This document shows, piece by piece, positions 1 through 7,000 of a DNA stretch of 17,362 bases. The notes under the pieces were generated by a model. The model was given only the letters and a program-made list of their open reading frames with translations, was not told the origin of the DNA and searched no databases. The stretch is from Perkinsus olseni. Taxonomy: Eukaryota; Perkinsozoa; Perkinsida; Perkinsidae. Position 1 is the stretch's first letter; every line of letters begins with the position of its first letter. The DNA is taken from positions 1-17,362 of the forward strand of contig JABANP010000787.1 of assembly GCA_013115135.1 (NCBI GenBank). The letters run 5' to 3'. Position numbers and translations under genes: made by a program.

Positions 1-430
1 CTAATCATCGCCTCATCAGCTGACAGCCTCTATCTGTCGTAGCTGCGAGAGAGGCATTTCCCGATCCTCAGCTTCCTCCTAAAGTAAGCCAGAGTGCTGT
101 CGTCGCCTCATCAGCTGACAGCCTCTGCATCGTCATGCTCAGCGAAAAGGATATCGGATCCTCAACTACTCCTAAGTAATAGAGGCGCCCAATCATCGCC
201 TCATCAGCTGACAGCCACTCCCTGTCATGCTTGGCAGAAAGAGTCCCTGATGAGTGCTTACTCTAAATAATAACTGCCTAATCATCGCCTCATCAGCTGC
301 AGCCTCTATCTAGTCATGCTCGGCAGAAGGGGTATTCGATTTCCAGCTTCTCCTGGAGAATAAATAGCCAATCATCAGCCTCATCAGCAGACGCGTCTAT
401 CTGTCATGCTTGGCGAAGGAATTTCCCGCA
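1..430. repeat. Tandem array, ~92-bp unit, about 4.5 copies
   Basis: The core GCCTCATCAG recurs at about 10, 105, 198, 287 and 378, giving spacings of 95, 93, 89 and 91 bases. Each unit also holds a second conserved block resembling CTGTCATGCTTGGCAGAA, about 30 bases after the first. Units differ by substitutions and small indels, so this is an old array. It is open at the window start, so the true copy number is unknown. Confidence 0.85.
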
Positions 431-1172
431 AATGCCGAAGACAGCCCAGCCAGCTTCGCATAGTTCCTACTCTCCATTCTCGGAACCCTTCCCCAGCACC
501 AGAAATTTCTCCAGGAGATTCAAAGGGGTTTGCGAAAATACGGGATGAAGTTGTACCCAACTTATTTTTGAGCGATTCCAAGTGGAAGAGGTTTACCTGG
601 GGACATGAAGAGAGTGATACGGAGGTTAGGTTTGTGAGAGCTCGTAACTTAAAGCGCACTTGGTTTTCGATGTAAAACAGGTTTCTCAATTCTTCTAGAA
701 TTGTCTAAAGTCTTTATTTGTTTACTGCATAGTCCCTAACTTGCTTACGTGTTCGTTTATCAATATATGGATTAGTCGCAAACACGTCTTCTCCCTGCAG
801 CCAGTGCAGGTTTGGATGATAGACTGCTTCGGGTCGCTTTTTAAGGTGTTAAATAATAAGGTTACTCTTTTTTTTGCGGAACGTTGGGAAATAATCTTGA
901 GCGGAACGTTTAATATGGAAATGGCGTTCTCACCATAGTATGGAGCATAGTATGTTGAGCATCCAATGGCCTGCGAAAATACGGAAAGGTCAGAGCGAAT
1001 ATAGTAGGTGGCTTCTCGGTAATTCAATGTTGAGTACAGAGACCTTCGGTAGCACATGCTAAAATCTTAACAATGATTCGTTAGACGACTTTCAAGCATG
1101 TTGCGTTACCCGTAGTACTAACGAACACAATTCGATGTTTGGATTAAAAACTTGTGTCAATGAGAGTGTTAC
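431..1172. other. Stretch without a convincing gene
   Basis: There are open frames of 65-111 codons on both strands, the longest being 722-1057 on the minus strand (111 codons). None shows a recognisable motif, low-complexity pattern or splice-supported continuation. I see no RNA gene or repeat here. It lies downstream of the minus-strand SET gene, so its 3' untranslated region may extend into it. Confidence 0.4.
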
Positions 1173-1208
1173 TCGGAACTCCATTCGGAACTCCATTCGG
1201 AACTCCAT
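1173..1208. repeat. Three tandem copies of a 12-bp unit
   Basis: The unit CGGAACTCCATT is repeated three times exactly (1173, 1185, 1197). It sits just beyond the stop codon of the terminal proline-rich exon on the minus strand. Confidence 0.85.
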
Positions 1209-1215
1209 TCTGATA

Positions 1216-1478
1216 TCATATATCAGATATCACCTGAGATCGGCAATATCTATTCGAGTACAACATCATTTTACCTCCGTGTCGTATGGAGGCACATCTT
1301 GTGGGGGGTGGTGGTGGCGGTGGTGGTGGTGGTGTTGGCGGTGGCGGTGGTGGTGGCGTCACTTGAGGGGGTGTAGGCGGTGGCGAAGGGGAAGATAGGG
1401 AACTTGTAGGTGTTGGTGGAGTAGAAGTCGGAGGTGGGGTTGACTCGGAGACGTCTTGTGGAGTCTCTACCTGTTGGC
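1216..1478 (-). CDS. Exon 5 (terminal) of the SET-containing gene: proline-rich tail
   Basis: This minus-strand frame begins right after the acceptor TTTCAG and is open for 86 codons to a TGA at 1218-1216. It starts with a glutamine/glutamate/threonine-rich piece, then becomes dominated by proline (CCA/CCG/CCC codons, plus-strand GGT/GGC runs at about 1303-1384). One run contains more than eight prolines. It ends in a short basic tail. Splicing from exon 4 keeps the frame: G from exon 4 plus GC here makes a glycine codon. Long polyproline segments typically bind SH3, WW or profilin-like partners, but no function is claimed. The triplet-rich sequence could vary in length between individuals. 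A further splice inside the tail (GTAAAA near 1275) cannot be excluded. Confidence 0.55.
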
Positions 1479-1528
1479 CTGAAAGCAGATGTAAAGAGTT
1501 GTGTTCCTTAGTATTATACTGTGACTAC
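1479..1528 (-). other. Intron 4 of the SET-containing gene (50 nt, GT-AG)
   Basis: On the minus strand it begins GTAGTCAC (1528) and ends CTGCTTTCAG (1479). TACTAAG, very close to the classic branch-point TACTAAC, lies at 1513-1507, about 28 bases before the acceptor. Removing it joins two open frames in phase. This is the best-supported intron in the window. Confidence 0.7.
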
Positions 1529-1696
1529 CTTCATCCTGCTCTTCAATATCAGACGACCCACCATTTCGATCCAACTGTTCGGGTTCTGTCACCGCCTTCC
1601 GACGTTTCATTGCCTTAGAGGGAGCACTTCTTCCTGGTCTCTTCTTCTCCTCATTGGCGGTGTCACTGATGGGAATATGCATATCCGAGCACCCAC
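1529..1696 (-). CDS. Exon 4 of the SET-containing gene: basic, NLS-like
   Basis: The minus-strand frame encodes about 56 residues. It contains a lysine/arginine cluster of the form EEKKRPGR, then KAMKRRKAV, followed by an acidic stretch ending EEQDEG. The two basic clusters look like a bipartite nuclear localisation signal, which fits a chromatin protein with a SET domain. The length of 168 nt preserves phase 1 at both ends. An alternative acceptor nine bases upstream (after ATCAG, 1705) is also in phase. The frame is also open upstream to an ATG at 1724, so a separate gene starting there is possible. Confidence 0.55.
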
Positions 1697-1883
1697 CTGA
1701 AGTACCTGATTGGCAATTATTCATCCATTATTCGCCCATACTCGCGTATGAGACTCAACTACAACCAACATGTGTTAGAAAATGAACTACTTGAAACCAG
1801 GATGATGAATAGTCCTCGAGGAGTAATAACAGTCATTTCAGAGTCGGTTGACAGCCCATAGCCGAACTATTCCGTGGACTCAC
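1697..1883 (-). other. Probable intron 3 of the SET-containing gene (187 nt)
   Basis: The donor is GTGAGTCC (1883 downward, minus strand), a near-perfect donor just ahead of a TAG that would otherwise end exon 3. The acceptor is ACTTCAG (1697), with an alternative CAG nine bases earlier. The junction is phase 1 on both sides. If it is not used, the previous exon simply ends at the TAG at 1867. Confidence 0.5.
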
Positions 1884-2427
1884 TTTCGGTTTTGGTGAAT
1901 GCACCGGAAAATTTCGGATTTAACCCCATCTCGGCCAACAGCTGATCCTCCCACGTTGTGTGAAAGTGGTGCCATATAGTTCTCTTGCTGCCTTTATAGA
2001 AGACGCTCTCAGGAACCTTGAGGTCGTTAATTATCGCAAGCGACATCTTCTCCTTCCACGTTTTCCTATTGATCTTTTTCTCAGGGTCCAACAACAGTTC
2101 CCTCGCCGCCTGGCTAGTAATTTCGATCATCCTATTATTCTTTTCCTCGGTCCATTTAGTCGGCCGCTTCTTTTGGGATGTCGCCGTCGCCAATGCTCCA
2201 TCTCCACTCAAAGCTTTAACTTCTCGGTCCAAGTCGTCGGTATTGTCTTGCAACTTCTCCGCTATCTCCCGCAAAACTCGACAAGCCCTTCGACTCATGT
2301 CATTGGCCTTAGACACAGTAGACGTGAGAGTTCGTAGCTGCTTCTCTGCATATCCTCTAGCAGGCTGGGTATCCACTTTTGAATCAGGCTGCTCCTCACT
2401 CGAGCTACTTCCTTGCGAACTCGTGAC
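1884..2427 (-). CDS. Exon 3 of the SET-containing gene: charged coiled-coil and basic domain
   Basis: The exon is 544 nt (181 codons plus one base), opening after CTTTTCAG. A serine/glutamate-rich start is followed by a heptad-like helical stretch (about residues 25-75: QLRTLTSTVSKAND, then a REIAEKLQ-type segment). A lysine/tryptophan-rich part follows, containing KKRPTKWTEEKNNRMIEI and, further on, WHHFHTTWEDQLLAEMG. The W-T-E-E pattern and spaced tryptophans recall Myb/SANT-type DNA-binding helices, but I cannot confirm the family. Without splicing, the frame extends upstream to an ATG at 2478, so a separate 203-codon gene is the alternative. The in-phase exon before it and the clean intron argue for one gene. 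Confidence 0.6.
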
Positions 2428-2480
2428 CTGAAAAGAAAGCACATGTCGTAATATTTCGCTAATCAGCTTAATCTTCATAC
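2428..2480 (-). other. Intron 2 of the SET-containing gene (53 nt)
   Basis: On the minus strand it starts GTATGAAG (2480) and ends TTTCTTTTCAG (2428), with a pyrimidine-rich tract before the acceptor. It is phase 0 on both sides, and its size matches the 50-nt intron further down the same gene. Confidence 0.6.
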
Positions 2481-2612
2481 ATGCAATCCACCTTCATCAT
2501 GTCGGCGTTTCAACCCCGCGTTTGAAGAAGTTGCACCACCATCACCCCTAGCTGATGGAAGAACAGACCAATCCATAGCTGGCATTTCATCCAAAGATAA
2601 AGGTTCGCCCGC
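2481..2612 (-). CDS. Exon 2 segment of the SET-containing gene
   Basis: This minus-strand frame is open for 44 codons, from after a TGA at 2615-2613 to the intron donor at 2480. It contains SLDEMPAMDWSV, a glycine/serine linker and the basic cluster LKRRHDE. It overlaps the last ~34 codons of the SET open frame but is in a different frame. A short intron, or a frameshift, must therefore link the SET region to it. Possible acceptors at CTGAG (about 2611) or CCAG (about 2582) are phase-compatible with donor GTTGGA near 2657, but this would remove the W of the SET C-terminal motif. The joint is unresolved. Confidence 0.4.
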
Positions 2613-3550
2613 TCAGCGGGCCCCGCTGGAACTTGATATTCGCCAGGTTTCCAACCGTAATTATCACCGTAATACACGTAGAGTTCTTCATGTTCATAAA
2701 TTGTTCGGGTAGACTCAATAATCATCACCCGACCTGACCGTTCCCCGCCGCCCGAGTCTCTATCCGTCACATCGATTTCTCGATAGATACAGTTTATCAA
2801 CCGAGCGTCCTCACTGCCGTTGATGAAGCTTCCCATAGGTAATCCAGCCATGAGTGTATCCGTTCCGCATAGCACAGTCTCGTCGTCCTCGTAAGTGTAA
2901 ATGTAATCCGTAGCATTAGCGTATTGGCCTGACCCCTTTGCCAATAGCGAGCGTTCGGTAGTTGTTATCTCAAAGCCATCATATAAAGTTACGTAGCTGT
3001 GCGGAGGTATCGCAGCCCCAGCAAAAACCCCATGATTGGCTCCTTCCACTCGGGATTTTCTAATCACCAGCCTCCTATCTCCGAGGAGGACTCCTTTGGA
3101 CAAGTCTTCCGAGCTCATCATCTTCTGCTCCTTCGTTAAGCTCACATAGTTGCCGAGTGTAAAAGTCTCATACTTTCGATAGTCATCAGGATTCGGGAGT
3201 GCCGGTGGATCAGCATCTGTGGGATAGCCCAACTGATGTCTTAAAGCGAAAATATCTTGCAAATCTGGTTTGATATCCGCTCCGCTTTTGAACTTCTTGG
3301 CCAACGTTGGGTGTAAAAAGAACACCATAGAAGGGGACTTCTCGAAGTGTTGTTCACCCTCAGCCCCTTTACTGTCTGGCAGAGCCTTACTCAGCAAGAA
3401 GTCTCCAGAATCCGAACTCGTCCCCACGTAATATCCAGCCATCAATGCCTCCCGAACGCCCTCGCCTTCTCCGACCTCTTGCTCATACAACACTCTTCCG
3501 GAGAGTATCTTTTCAATCTTAGCGTTGGCGCTTTGCTTCTTGGGTCCCAT
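2510..3550 (-). CDS. SET-domain protein (lysine methyltransferase-like), first exon
   Basis: The frame runs 346 codons from ATG at 3550. Residues ~1-160 are an unrecognised N-terminal region with several charged patches. A SET domain occupies about 161-300. It opens with a strand-glycine motif (NHGVFAGAAIPPHSYVTLYDG type, ~172-192). It then has an FINGSEDARLINC segment (~242-254) at the position of the cofactor-binding N-H-S motif, and EELYVYYGDNYGW (~288-300) matching the C-terminal catalytic YG..Y signature. The usual histidine of NHS is glycine here, which may matter for activity. SET proteins transfer methyl groups from S-adenosylmethionine to lysines, usually on histones; the substrate here is unknown. 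The last ~45 codons are probably not all coding, because the conserved domain ends near 300 and a better coding frame takes over. Confidence 0.75.
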   Translation of the reverse strand: MGPKKQSANAKIEKILSGRVLYEQEVGEGEGVREALMAGYYVGTSSDSGDFLLSKALPDSKGAEGEQHFEKSPSMVFFLHPTLAKKFKSGADIKPDLQDIFALRHQLGYPTDADPPALPNPDDYRKYETFTLGNYVSLTKEQKMMSSEDLSKGVLLGDRRLVIRKSRVEGANHGVFAGAAIPPHSYVTLYDGFEITTTERSLLAKGSGQYANATDYIYTYEDDETVLCGTDTLMAGLPMGSFINGSEDARLINCIYREIDVTDRDSGGGERSGRVMIIESTRTIYEHEELYVYYGDNYGWKPGEYQVPAGPAERANLYLWMKCQLWIGLFFHQLGVMVVQLLQTRG

Positions 3551-3672
3551 AGTTCGGTAAAATCCAAAGTAACGCTCGAGAACAAATAGGTGCTATGACA
3601 TAAACACATCCCCAGCTCACCACCCAAGGATACCAACCATCCCAATTTCAATCCCTCACTGGCGTATCCAAC
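3551..3672. promoter_or_regulatory. Presumed upstream region of the SET gene
   Basis: This short stretch lies between the SET ATG (minus strand) and the plus-strand open frame at 3673. It would hold the SET promoter and 5' untranslated region. I see no clear TATA box or other element. From about 3621 it already belongs to the ~100-bp dispersed repeat described below. Confidence 0.25.
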
Positions 3673-3730
3673 ATGGCTTGTCAAGCTGCCAAGCAGCTGA
3701 CAGTCTTGGTGAAATTCCAGCTTGATTCAC
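3621..3730 (+). repeat. Solo copy of the ~100-bp dispersed repeat
   Basis: It matches the three copies at 4317-4640, sharing CACTGGCGTATCCAACATGG and CAAGCAGCTGACAGTCTTGG. It lies 0.6-0.7 kb upstream of them, separated by the 59-bp array. Confidence 0.75.
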
Positions 3731-3825
3731 TCTCCAAGGCACTCTTGCCCTACTCTAGCCCACTAGTGAGTCATGCCACACAAGTGGCTGCTCGGGCCAT
3801 CCAGGTCACTACTCTTGCCCACTAG
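3673..3825 (+). CDS. Small open frame of 50 codons, hypothetical
   Basis: The ATG at 3673 opens a 50-residue frame whose first ~20 residues (MACQAAKQLTVLVKFQLDSL) recur, with changes, in each ~100-bp repeat. The C-terminal part (PLVSHATQVAARAIQVTT) comes from the first unit of the 59-bp array. The composition is helical and plausible for protein. The 59-bp period is not a multiple of three, so the array itself cannot be one coding repeat. It could be a decayed exon seeded into repeats, or chance. Confidence 0.25.
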   Translation: MACQAAKQLTVLVKFQLDSLSKALLPYSSPLVSHATQVAARAIQVTTLAH

Positions 3826-4046
3826 TGAGTCATGCCACACAAGTGGCTGCTCGGGCCATCCAGGTCACTACTCTTGTCCACTAGTGAGTCATGCCACACA
3901 AGTGGCTGCTCGGGCCATTCAGGTCACTACCCTTGCCCACTAGTGAGTCATGCCACACAAGTGGCTGCTCGGGCAATCCAGGTCACTACTCTTGTCCACT
4001 AGTGAGTCATGCCACACAAGTGGCTGCTCGGGCCATCCAGGTTACT
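3760..4046. repeat. Tandem array, exact 59-bp period, about 5 copies
   Basis: CACTAGTGAG starts at 3761, 3820, 3879, 3938 and 3997, so the period is exactly 59 with only point differences. Each unit contains GCCACACAAGTGGC (an inverted-repeat core, GCCAC/GTGGC) and CTGCTCGGGCCATCCAGG. High identity and constant length point to recent amplification. Confidence 0.93.
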
Positions 4047-4125
4047 ATGCGCACCTACTAGATGCGCGCACCTCCAAGTACGTGAAATTCTCAACCGAGG
4101 TGCGCGCACCTCCAAGTACGTGAAA
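4047..4125. repeat. Two copies of a 25-bp repeat plus a partial copy
   Basis: TGCGCGCACCTCCAAGTACG with its GTGAAA end occurs at 4063-4087 and 4101-4125. A truncated form, ATGCGCACCTACTA, lies at 4047. Confidence 0.85.
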
Positions 4126-4316
4126 CCGCCACCAGCCCCCAAGGCTACTGTTGTTACTCCATCCTTTACTCCCTCCTAACCTCTGAAGGTTATATCCCGA
4201 TTCTTCGTCGCTGAGTGTCGTTGAAGGCGTGCAGTCCTAGGTGAGTATAAACACCTACGACGGGGGAAGTCATAATTTTAGGTCCTACGTAGAGCTCATA
4301 TACTAGCCCAAATTCT
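4126..4316. other. Stretch without a recognisable feature
   Basis: I see no long frame, RNA or repeat between the 59-bp array and the next block of ~100-bp repeats. Confidence 0.4.
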
Positions 4317-4640
4317 CCTCCCAAGAATATACCAACCATCCCAATTCCAATTTTTCACTGGCGTATCCAACATGGCTAGTCAAGCTGCTAAGCAGCTGAC
4401 AGTCTTAGTTGGATTTCAGCCAGACGCACTATCTTAGGTAACTACCCAGCCCGATTCCAATCCCTCACTGGCGTATCCAACATGGCTGGTCAAGCTGCCG
4501 AGCAGCTGACAGTCTTGGTTGGATTCCAGCCTAACGCACTATCCCAATTTCAATCCCTCACTGGCGTATCCAACATGACTGGTCAAGCTGCCAAGCAGCT
4601 GACAGTCTTGGTTGGATTCCACCTTAACACACCTACTTCT
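4317..4640 (+). repeat. Three consecutive copies of the ~100-bp dispersed repeat
   Basis: Copies start at about 4317, 4447 and 4546. All share CACTGGCGTATCCAACATG, CAAGCTGC and AGCAGCTGACAGTCTTGG. The frame is open across the second and third copies (ATG at 4482), giving a repeated AKQLTVLVGF motif, while the first copy stops after ~20 codons. It could be a remnant of an internally repeated coding sequence. No known domain is visible. Confidence 0.75.
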
Positions 4641-5347
4641 TTTCCTAGTGTGGGGTTAATTTCCACGAATGCACGACGAATACGAATTGGGTCAATGCCA
4701 AGCTAGAATCAGTTCAGTCTCTCCCCGCCCCTCCCAGTATTACCGTATATCCACATCCCGCTCCTGTCGACGGATCTTCAAATGGTGCTTCCTCGCTCCC
4801 AAGCACTTGAAATACCTTGGCAACTCGGCTGCATCCAGTGGCTCCAACCATGGCACATATCCTATCCTACGTCCATTGCATGCGTGAGTTGAGAGTGATC
4901 TCGAATGACTTCGCGAGGCCCACCGACATCACTCGGCCAGTATCTGCTCGAGGAGAGAAAGGACGCATTTAAAGGCGTCGTAGTCGTCATGGATTATATC
5001 TTATACACAACAGCTAGAAGTTCTAGCCTAGAACGACATTTCATGCTCACCTGTCCTGTCTATCAGGGGCAGTGTCTGCCTCCTCAAGTCCCCAATAGGT
5101 TCCCGCGAGAAAAGCCCTTGTAGTACGGCACTTATGGAGGGGGGAGAGAGGAAGCCTTGCGATCGGATGAACGCAGACGCGGAGAAGTGCAGCGTGCGGT
5201 GCAAAAACCGCACGCCCTAAAGTCATTTCCAGTGATCCAAGCCGCGAAGGTTCGATCCGCGCATGTCGCAGTTTTCCGGTCTTTTTCGCCAAATTGGCGG
5301 CGCCAATGTGCGCAGATGTCGCGTCCAGGTGGGGGACAGCAGTAGAG
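4641..5347. other. Stretch without a firm gene
   Basis: Several unrelated open frames of 60-110 codons overlap on both strands. The longest is 5132-5464 (minus, 110 codons). The most protein-like is the plus-strand beginning at 4905 (MTSRGPPTSLGQYLLEERKD). The latter could be an upstream exon of the small gene at 5348-5628 through a donor at GTAGTCGT near 4980, which is phase-compatible, but this is speculative. A 9-bp-arm hairpin lies at 5192-5215. Confidence 0.3.
5192..5215. repeat. Short hairpin, 9-bp perfect arms
   Basis: GCGTGCGGT (5192-5200) pairs with ACCGCACGC (5207-5215) across a six-base loop GCAAAA. No T-run follows, so it is not an obvious terminator. Confidence 0.6.
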
Positions 5348-5628
5348 ATGGCTGTAGTTCTTTCTTTTGTTCTTGTGAGTGATAATGACCAGAATTTTGT
5401 GTTCAGCTGGCGGCATTAGAAGATCACGGTACCGCATTTCACCCAAACTCAGACGGCATTCCAACGCCAGGGTCCCCGGAAGAGGAGGAACTATGGCGAG
5501 AACTATGCGAGGATTGGGCTCTAGCGGTGAGTTCAGTGATTAGCGCAGCTGCAAATCCGACCTCAAAAGTTTTTGTGATTTCTCAGGGATATGCTTTGGG
5601 CGAAGCACAGGACAGTAATGGAATGTAG
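5348..5628 (+). CDS. Candidate small spliced gene (~62 residues), hypothetical
   Basis: The model has three exons: 5348-5374, 5407-5526 and 5587-5628. The middle exon is the persuasive part. It follows TGTGTTCAG, is exactly 40 codons, is acidic and tryptophan-rich (IPTPGSPEEEELWREL and CEDWALA), and ends at GTGAGTTC, a strong donor. The next acceptor is GATTTCTCAG at 5586, and the frame closes at a TAG 14 codons later. That 60-nt intron is a multiple of three, so read-through would also stay in frame. The first exon (ATG at 5348, a short hydrophobic start) requires a 32-nt intron, which is suspiciously short; a more distant first exon may be the real one. No family is recognised. Confidence 0.35.
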
Positions 5629-5744
5629 TACACGGGGGTCAGAAGTAGTTATGCACAGGAGATTCTTTACTATGGTTGTGTCAGCGTGATGTGGTTTTAT
5701 GTTTAAGAGTCACACGAGCATTGCGTGAAACCAGCATGGCTTCT

Positions 5745-5894
5745 ATCCCTTCGCTAAGCATGACAGCATCAAGCATTCAGCTACTACGGCGACAGGGATG
5801 CTACTGGGGGAATTTGTAGTCACTATCATGCTTAGTAGCAGCTGACAGTAAAAATGAAGCGTGAAAACTATCATGCTTAGAAGCAGCTGACAGT
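5745..5894. repeat. CTGTCATGCTTAG / AGCAGCTGACAG inverted-repeat elements
   Basis: Two near-identical copies lie at 5822-5849 and 5868-5894. Each has ACTATCATGCT on one side and AGCAGCTGACAGT on the other, forming an imperfect hairpin. An inverted half (GCTAAGCATGACAG) lies at about 5752. The same half-motifs occur in the 92-bp array at the window start and in the ~100-bp repeats. Confidence 0.7.
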
Positions 5895-6160
5895 TTTTAA
5901 TTTGGATGCCCCACCATTCTCGTCGGGGTGAGCTTCACAATATACGTCGCCGTAATTACCTGCAGGTTACGGTGCACCGTATCGCGGATATGCTGTCGCA
6001 TATACGTCCAGTTATGGAACTCGAGGGAAGACGGTCAAGAGGGAAAGATCAAGAGGTCAAGAGGGATCTAAGAGGGAAAGATCAAATTTGTCGTACGAAA
6101 AATGCTTTACAATGTATAATAGTATCGTGATGTATGTGTATTTTAGTGTGTTTGTATGCA
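5895..6160. other. Stretch without a gene; short purine-rich direct repeats
   Basis: AAGAGGGAAAGATCAA occurs twice between about 6035 and 6085, with AGAGGTCAAGAGGGA between. Nothing else is recognised. Confidence 0.45.
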
Positions 6161-6164
6161 TCGG

Positions 6165-6432
6165 GGAACCTCCATTCATACATCGCTGTTTCATACATTG
6201 TAGGTTTCGTCCACGATTGTTTCATCCATGGTAGGGTTCATCCTGCTTGTTTCCTCCATGTTAGTTCCGTCAATCTTCTTTCATACACACCTCTTTCGTC
6301 CACGGGTCTTACGTACATGATTCTTTCATCCACGCCGTTCCGTCCAATCATGCTCTAACTTCGCTTCTTTCGTCCAGGCCCTGGACTCCAGGGCTTTTCG
6401 TACAAGCCTTTCGTACACGTGAGTTTCGTCCA
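6165..6432 (+). repeat. Array 1 of the diverged TTTCGTCCACG unit
   Basis: Motifs such as TTTCGTCCACGA, TTTCATCCACG, TTTCGTACAAG and TTTCGTACACG recur about every 15-20 bases. The units are strongly diverged. The last one (TTTCGTCCACGC) runs directly into the perfect palindrome at 6433. Confidence 0.75.
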
Positions 6433-6486
6433 CGCTACTTTTAGACATATGTGACGCCGCGGCGTCACATATGTCTAAAAGTAGCG
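6433..6486. repeat. Perfect 54-bp palindrome (27-bp arms, no loop)
   Basis: Arm 6433-6459 is the exact reverse complement of 6460-6486, centred on GCCGCGGC. The flanking bases no longer pair. A perfect uninterrupted palindrome of this length is unstable in many hosts, so it is probably young or maintained. Confidence 0.95.
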
Positions 6487-6499
6487 CGCCGCCGCCTCT

Positions 6500-6516
6500 A
6501 CTGGTGAGTCACCAGT
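6500..6516. repeat. Small palindrome, 8-bp arms
   Basis: ACTGGTGA G TCACCAGT sits 14 bases downstream of the 54-bp palindrome. Confidence 0.7.
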
Positions 6517-6659
6517 GGTGACGATCTAGCACTCCCCCACATCAGGTTGTCTCTGTGGTGATCCCAGTGCCTAGAGACTCCAAACATGAATGGAGCCAAG
6601 TTGAATAGGTTGGGTATCGCATCGGCGGTACTTTGTTAGATTTCAGGAGAAGTCTTACA

Positions 6660-6718
6660 GGGGAGTAGCTTAGTAGCTAATGCTCGTAATCCCGAGGTCG
6701 TGGGTTCATCCCCCCCGA
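6660..6718 (+). pseudogene. tRNA-like sequence (tRNA relic or SINE head)
   Basis: It starts GGGGAGTAGCTTAGTAGC (A-box and D-arm-like). It continues with CTCGTAATCCCGAGGTC, a canonical 7-base anticodon loop (CTCGTAA, reading CGT) plus variable loop. It ends with GTGGGTTCATCCCCCC (B-box and T-arm-like). The 5' strand of the anticodon stem does not pair with the 3' strand, and the T- and acceptor stems are imperfect, so it is unlikely to be a working tRNA. It lies between arrays 1 and 2. The stretch from the anticodon loop onward resembles the fragments found inside the large inverted duplication. Confidence 0.4.
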
Positions 6719-6729
6719 TAAACATTTCC

Positions 6730-7000
6730 GTGTCGTAAGTTTCATATGTACGAACCACTATTGGACGAATGATTTTTTTTCGAAAAGATCGTGGCCGAAT
6801 AGATCACAACGAGCATATCTTTGGATCGCCCATGGACGAAATAATCGTGTACGAAAACCGGTTATGGATGAAAAAATCGTGACCAAAACATGCACTTTTT
6901 CGATGTACGAAAAGATCATGAATGAACCGAAATTTGTACGAAACAATCTTGGATCGAAGCTGCAGTGGACCAATCGATCATGGACGAATCGCGGTACACC
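6730..7000 (-). repeat. Array 2 of the same unit, inverted
   Basis: CATGGACGAAA, GTGTACGAAA, TTGTACGAAA and TTATGGATGAAA recur every 15-16 bases. They are the reverse complement of array 1 units, so arrays 1 and 2 face each other across about 300 bases that hold the palindrome and the tRNA-like sequence. Confidence 0.75.

Noticed and set aside
722..1057. 111-codon minus-strand open frame downstream of the SET gene
   Set aside because: No recognisable domain, a residue mix typical of random frames, and an overlapping plus-strand frame of similar quality.
1303..1384. GGT/GGC run as a plus-strand tryptophan/arginine-rich protein
   Set aside because: The minus-strand reading is polyproline and lies in a splice-supported exon; the plus reading has an implausible composition.
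5241..5260. GAAGGTTCGATCCGCG as a tRNA T-arm
   Set aside because: The B-box match is good but no D-arm, anticodon arm or acceptor stem is found upstream.
5132..5464. 110-codon minus-strand open frame
   Set aside because: It overlaps the better-supported plus-strand exon at 5407-5526, has no motif and no splice partner.
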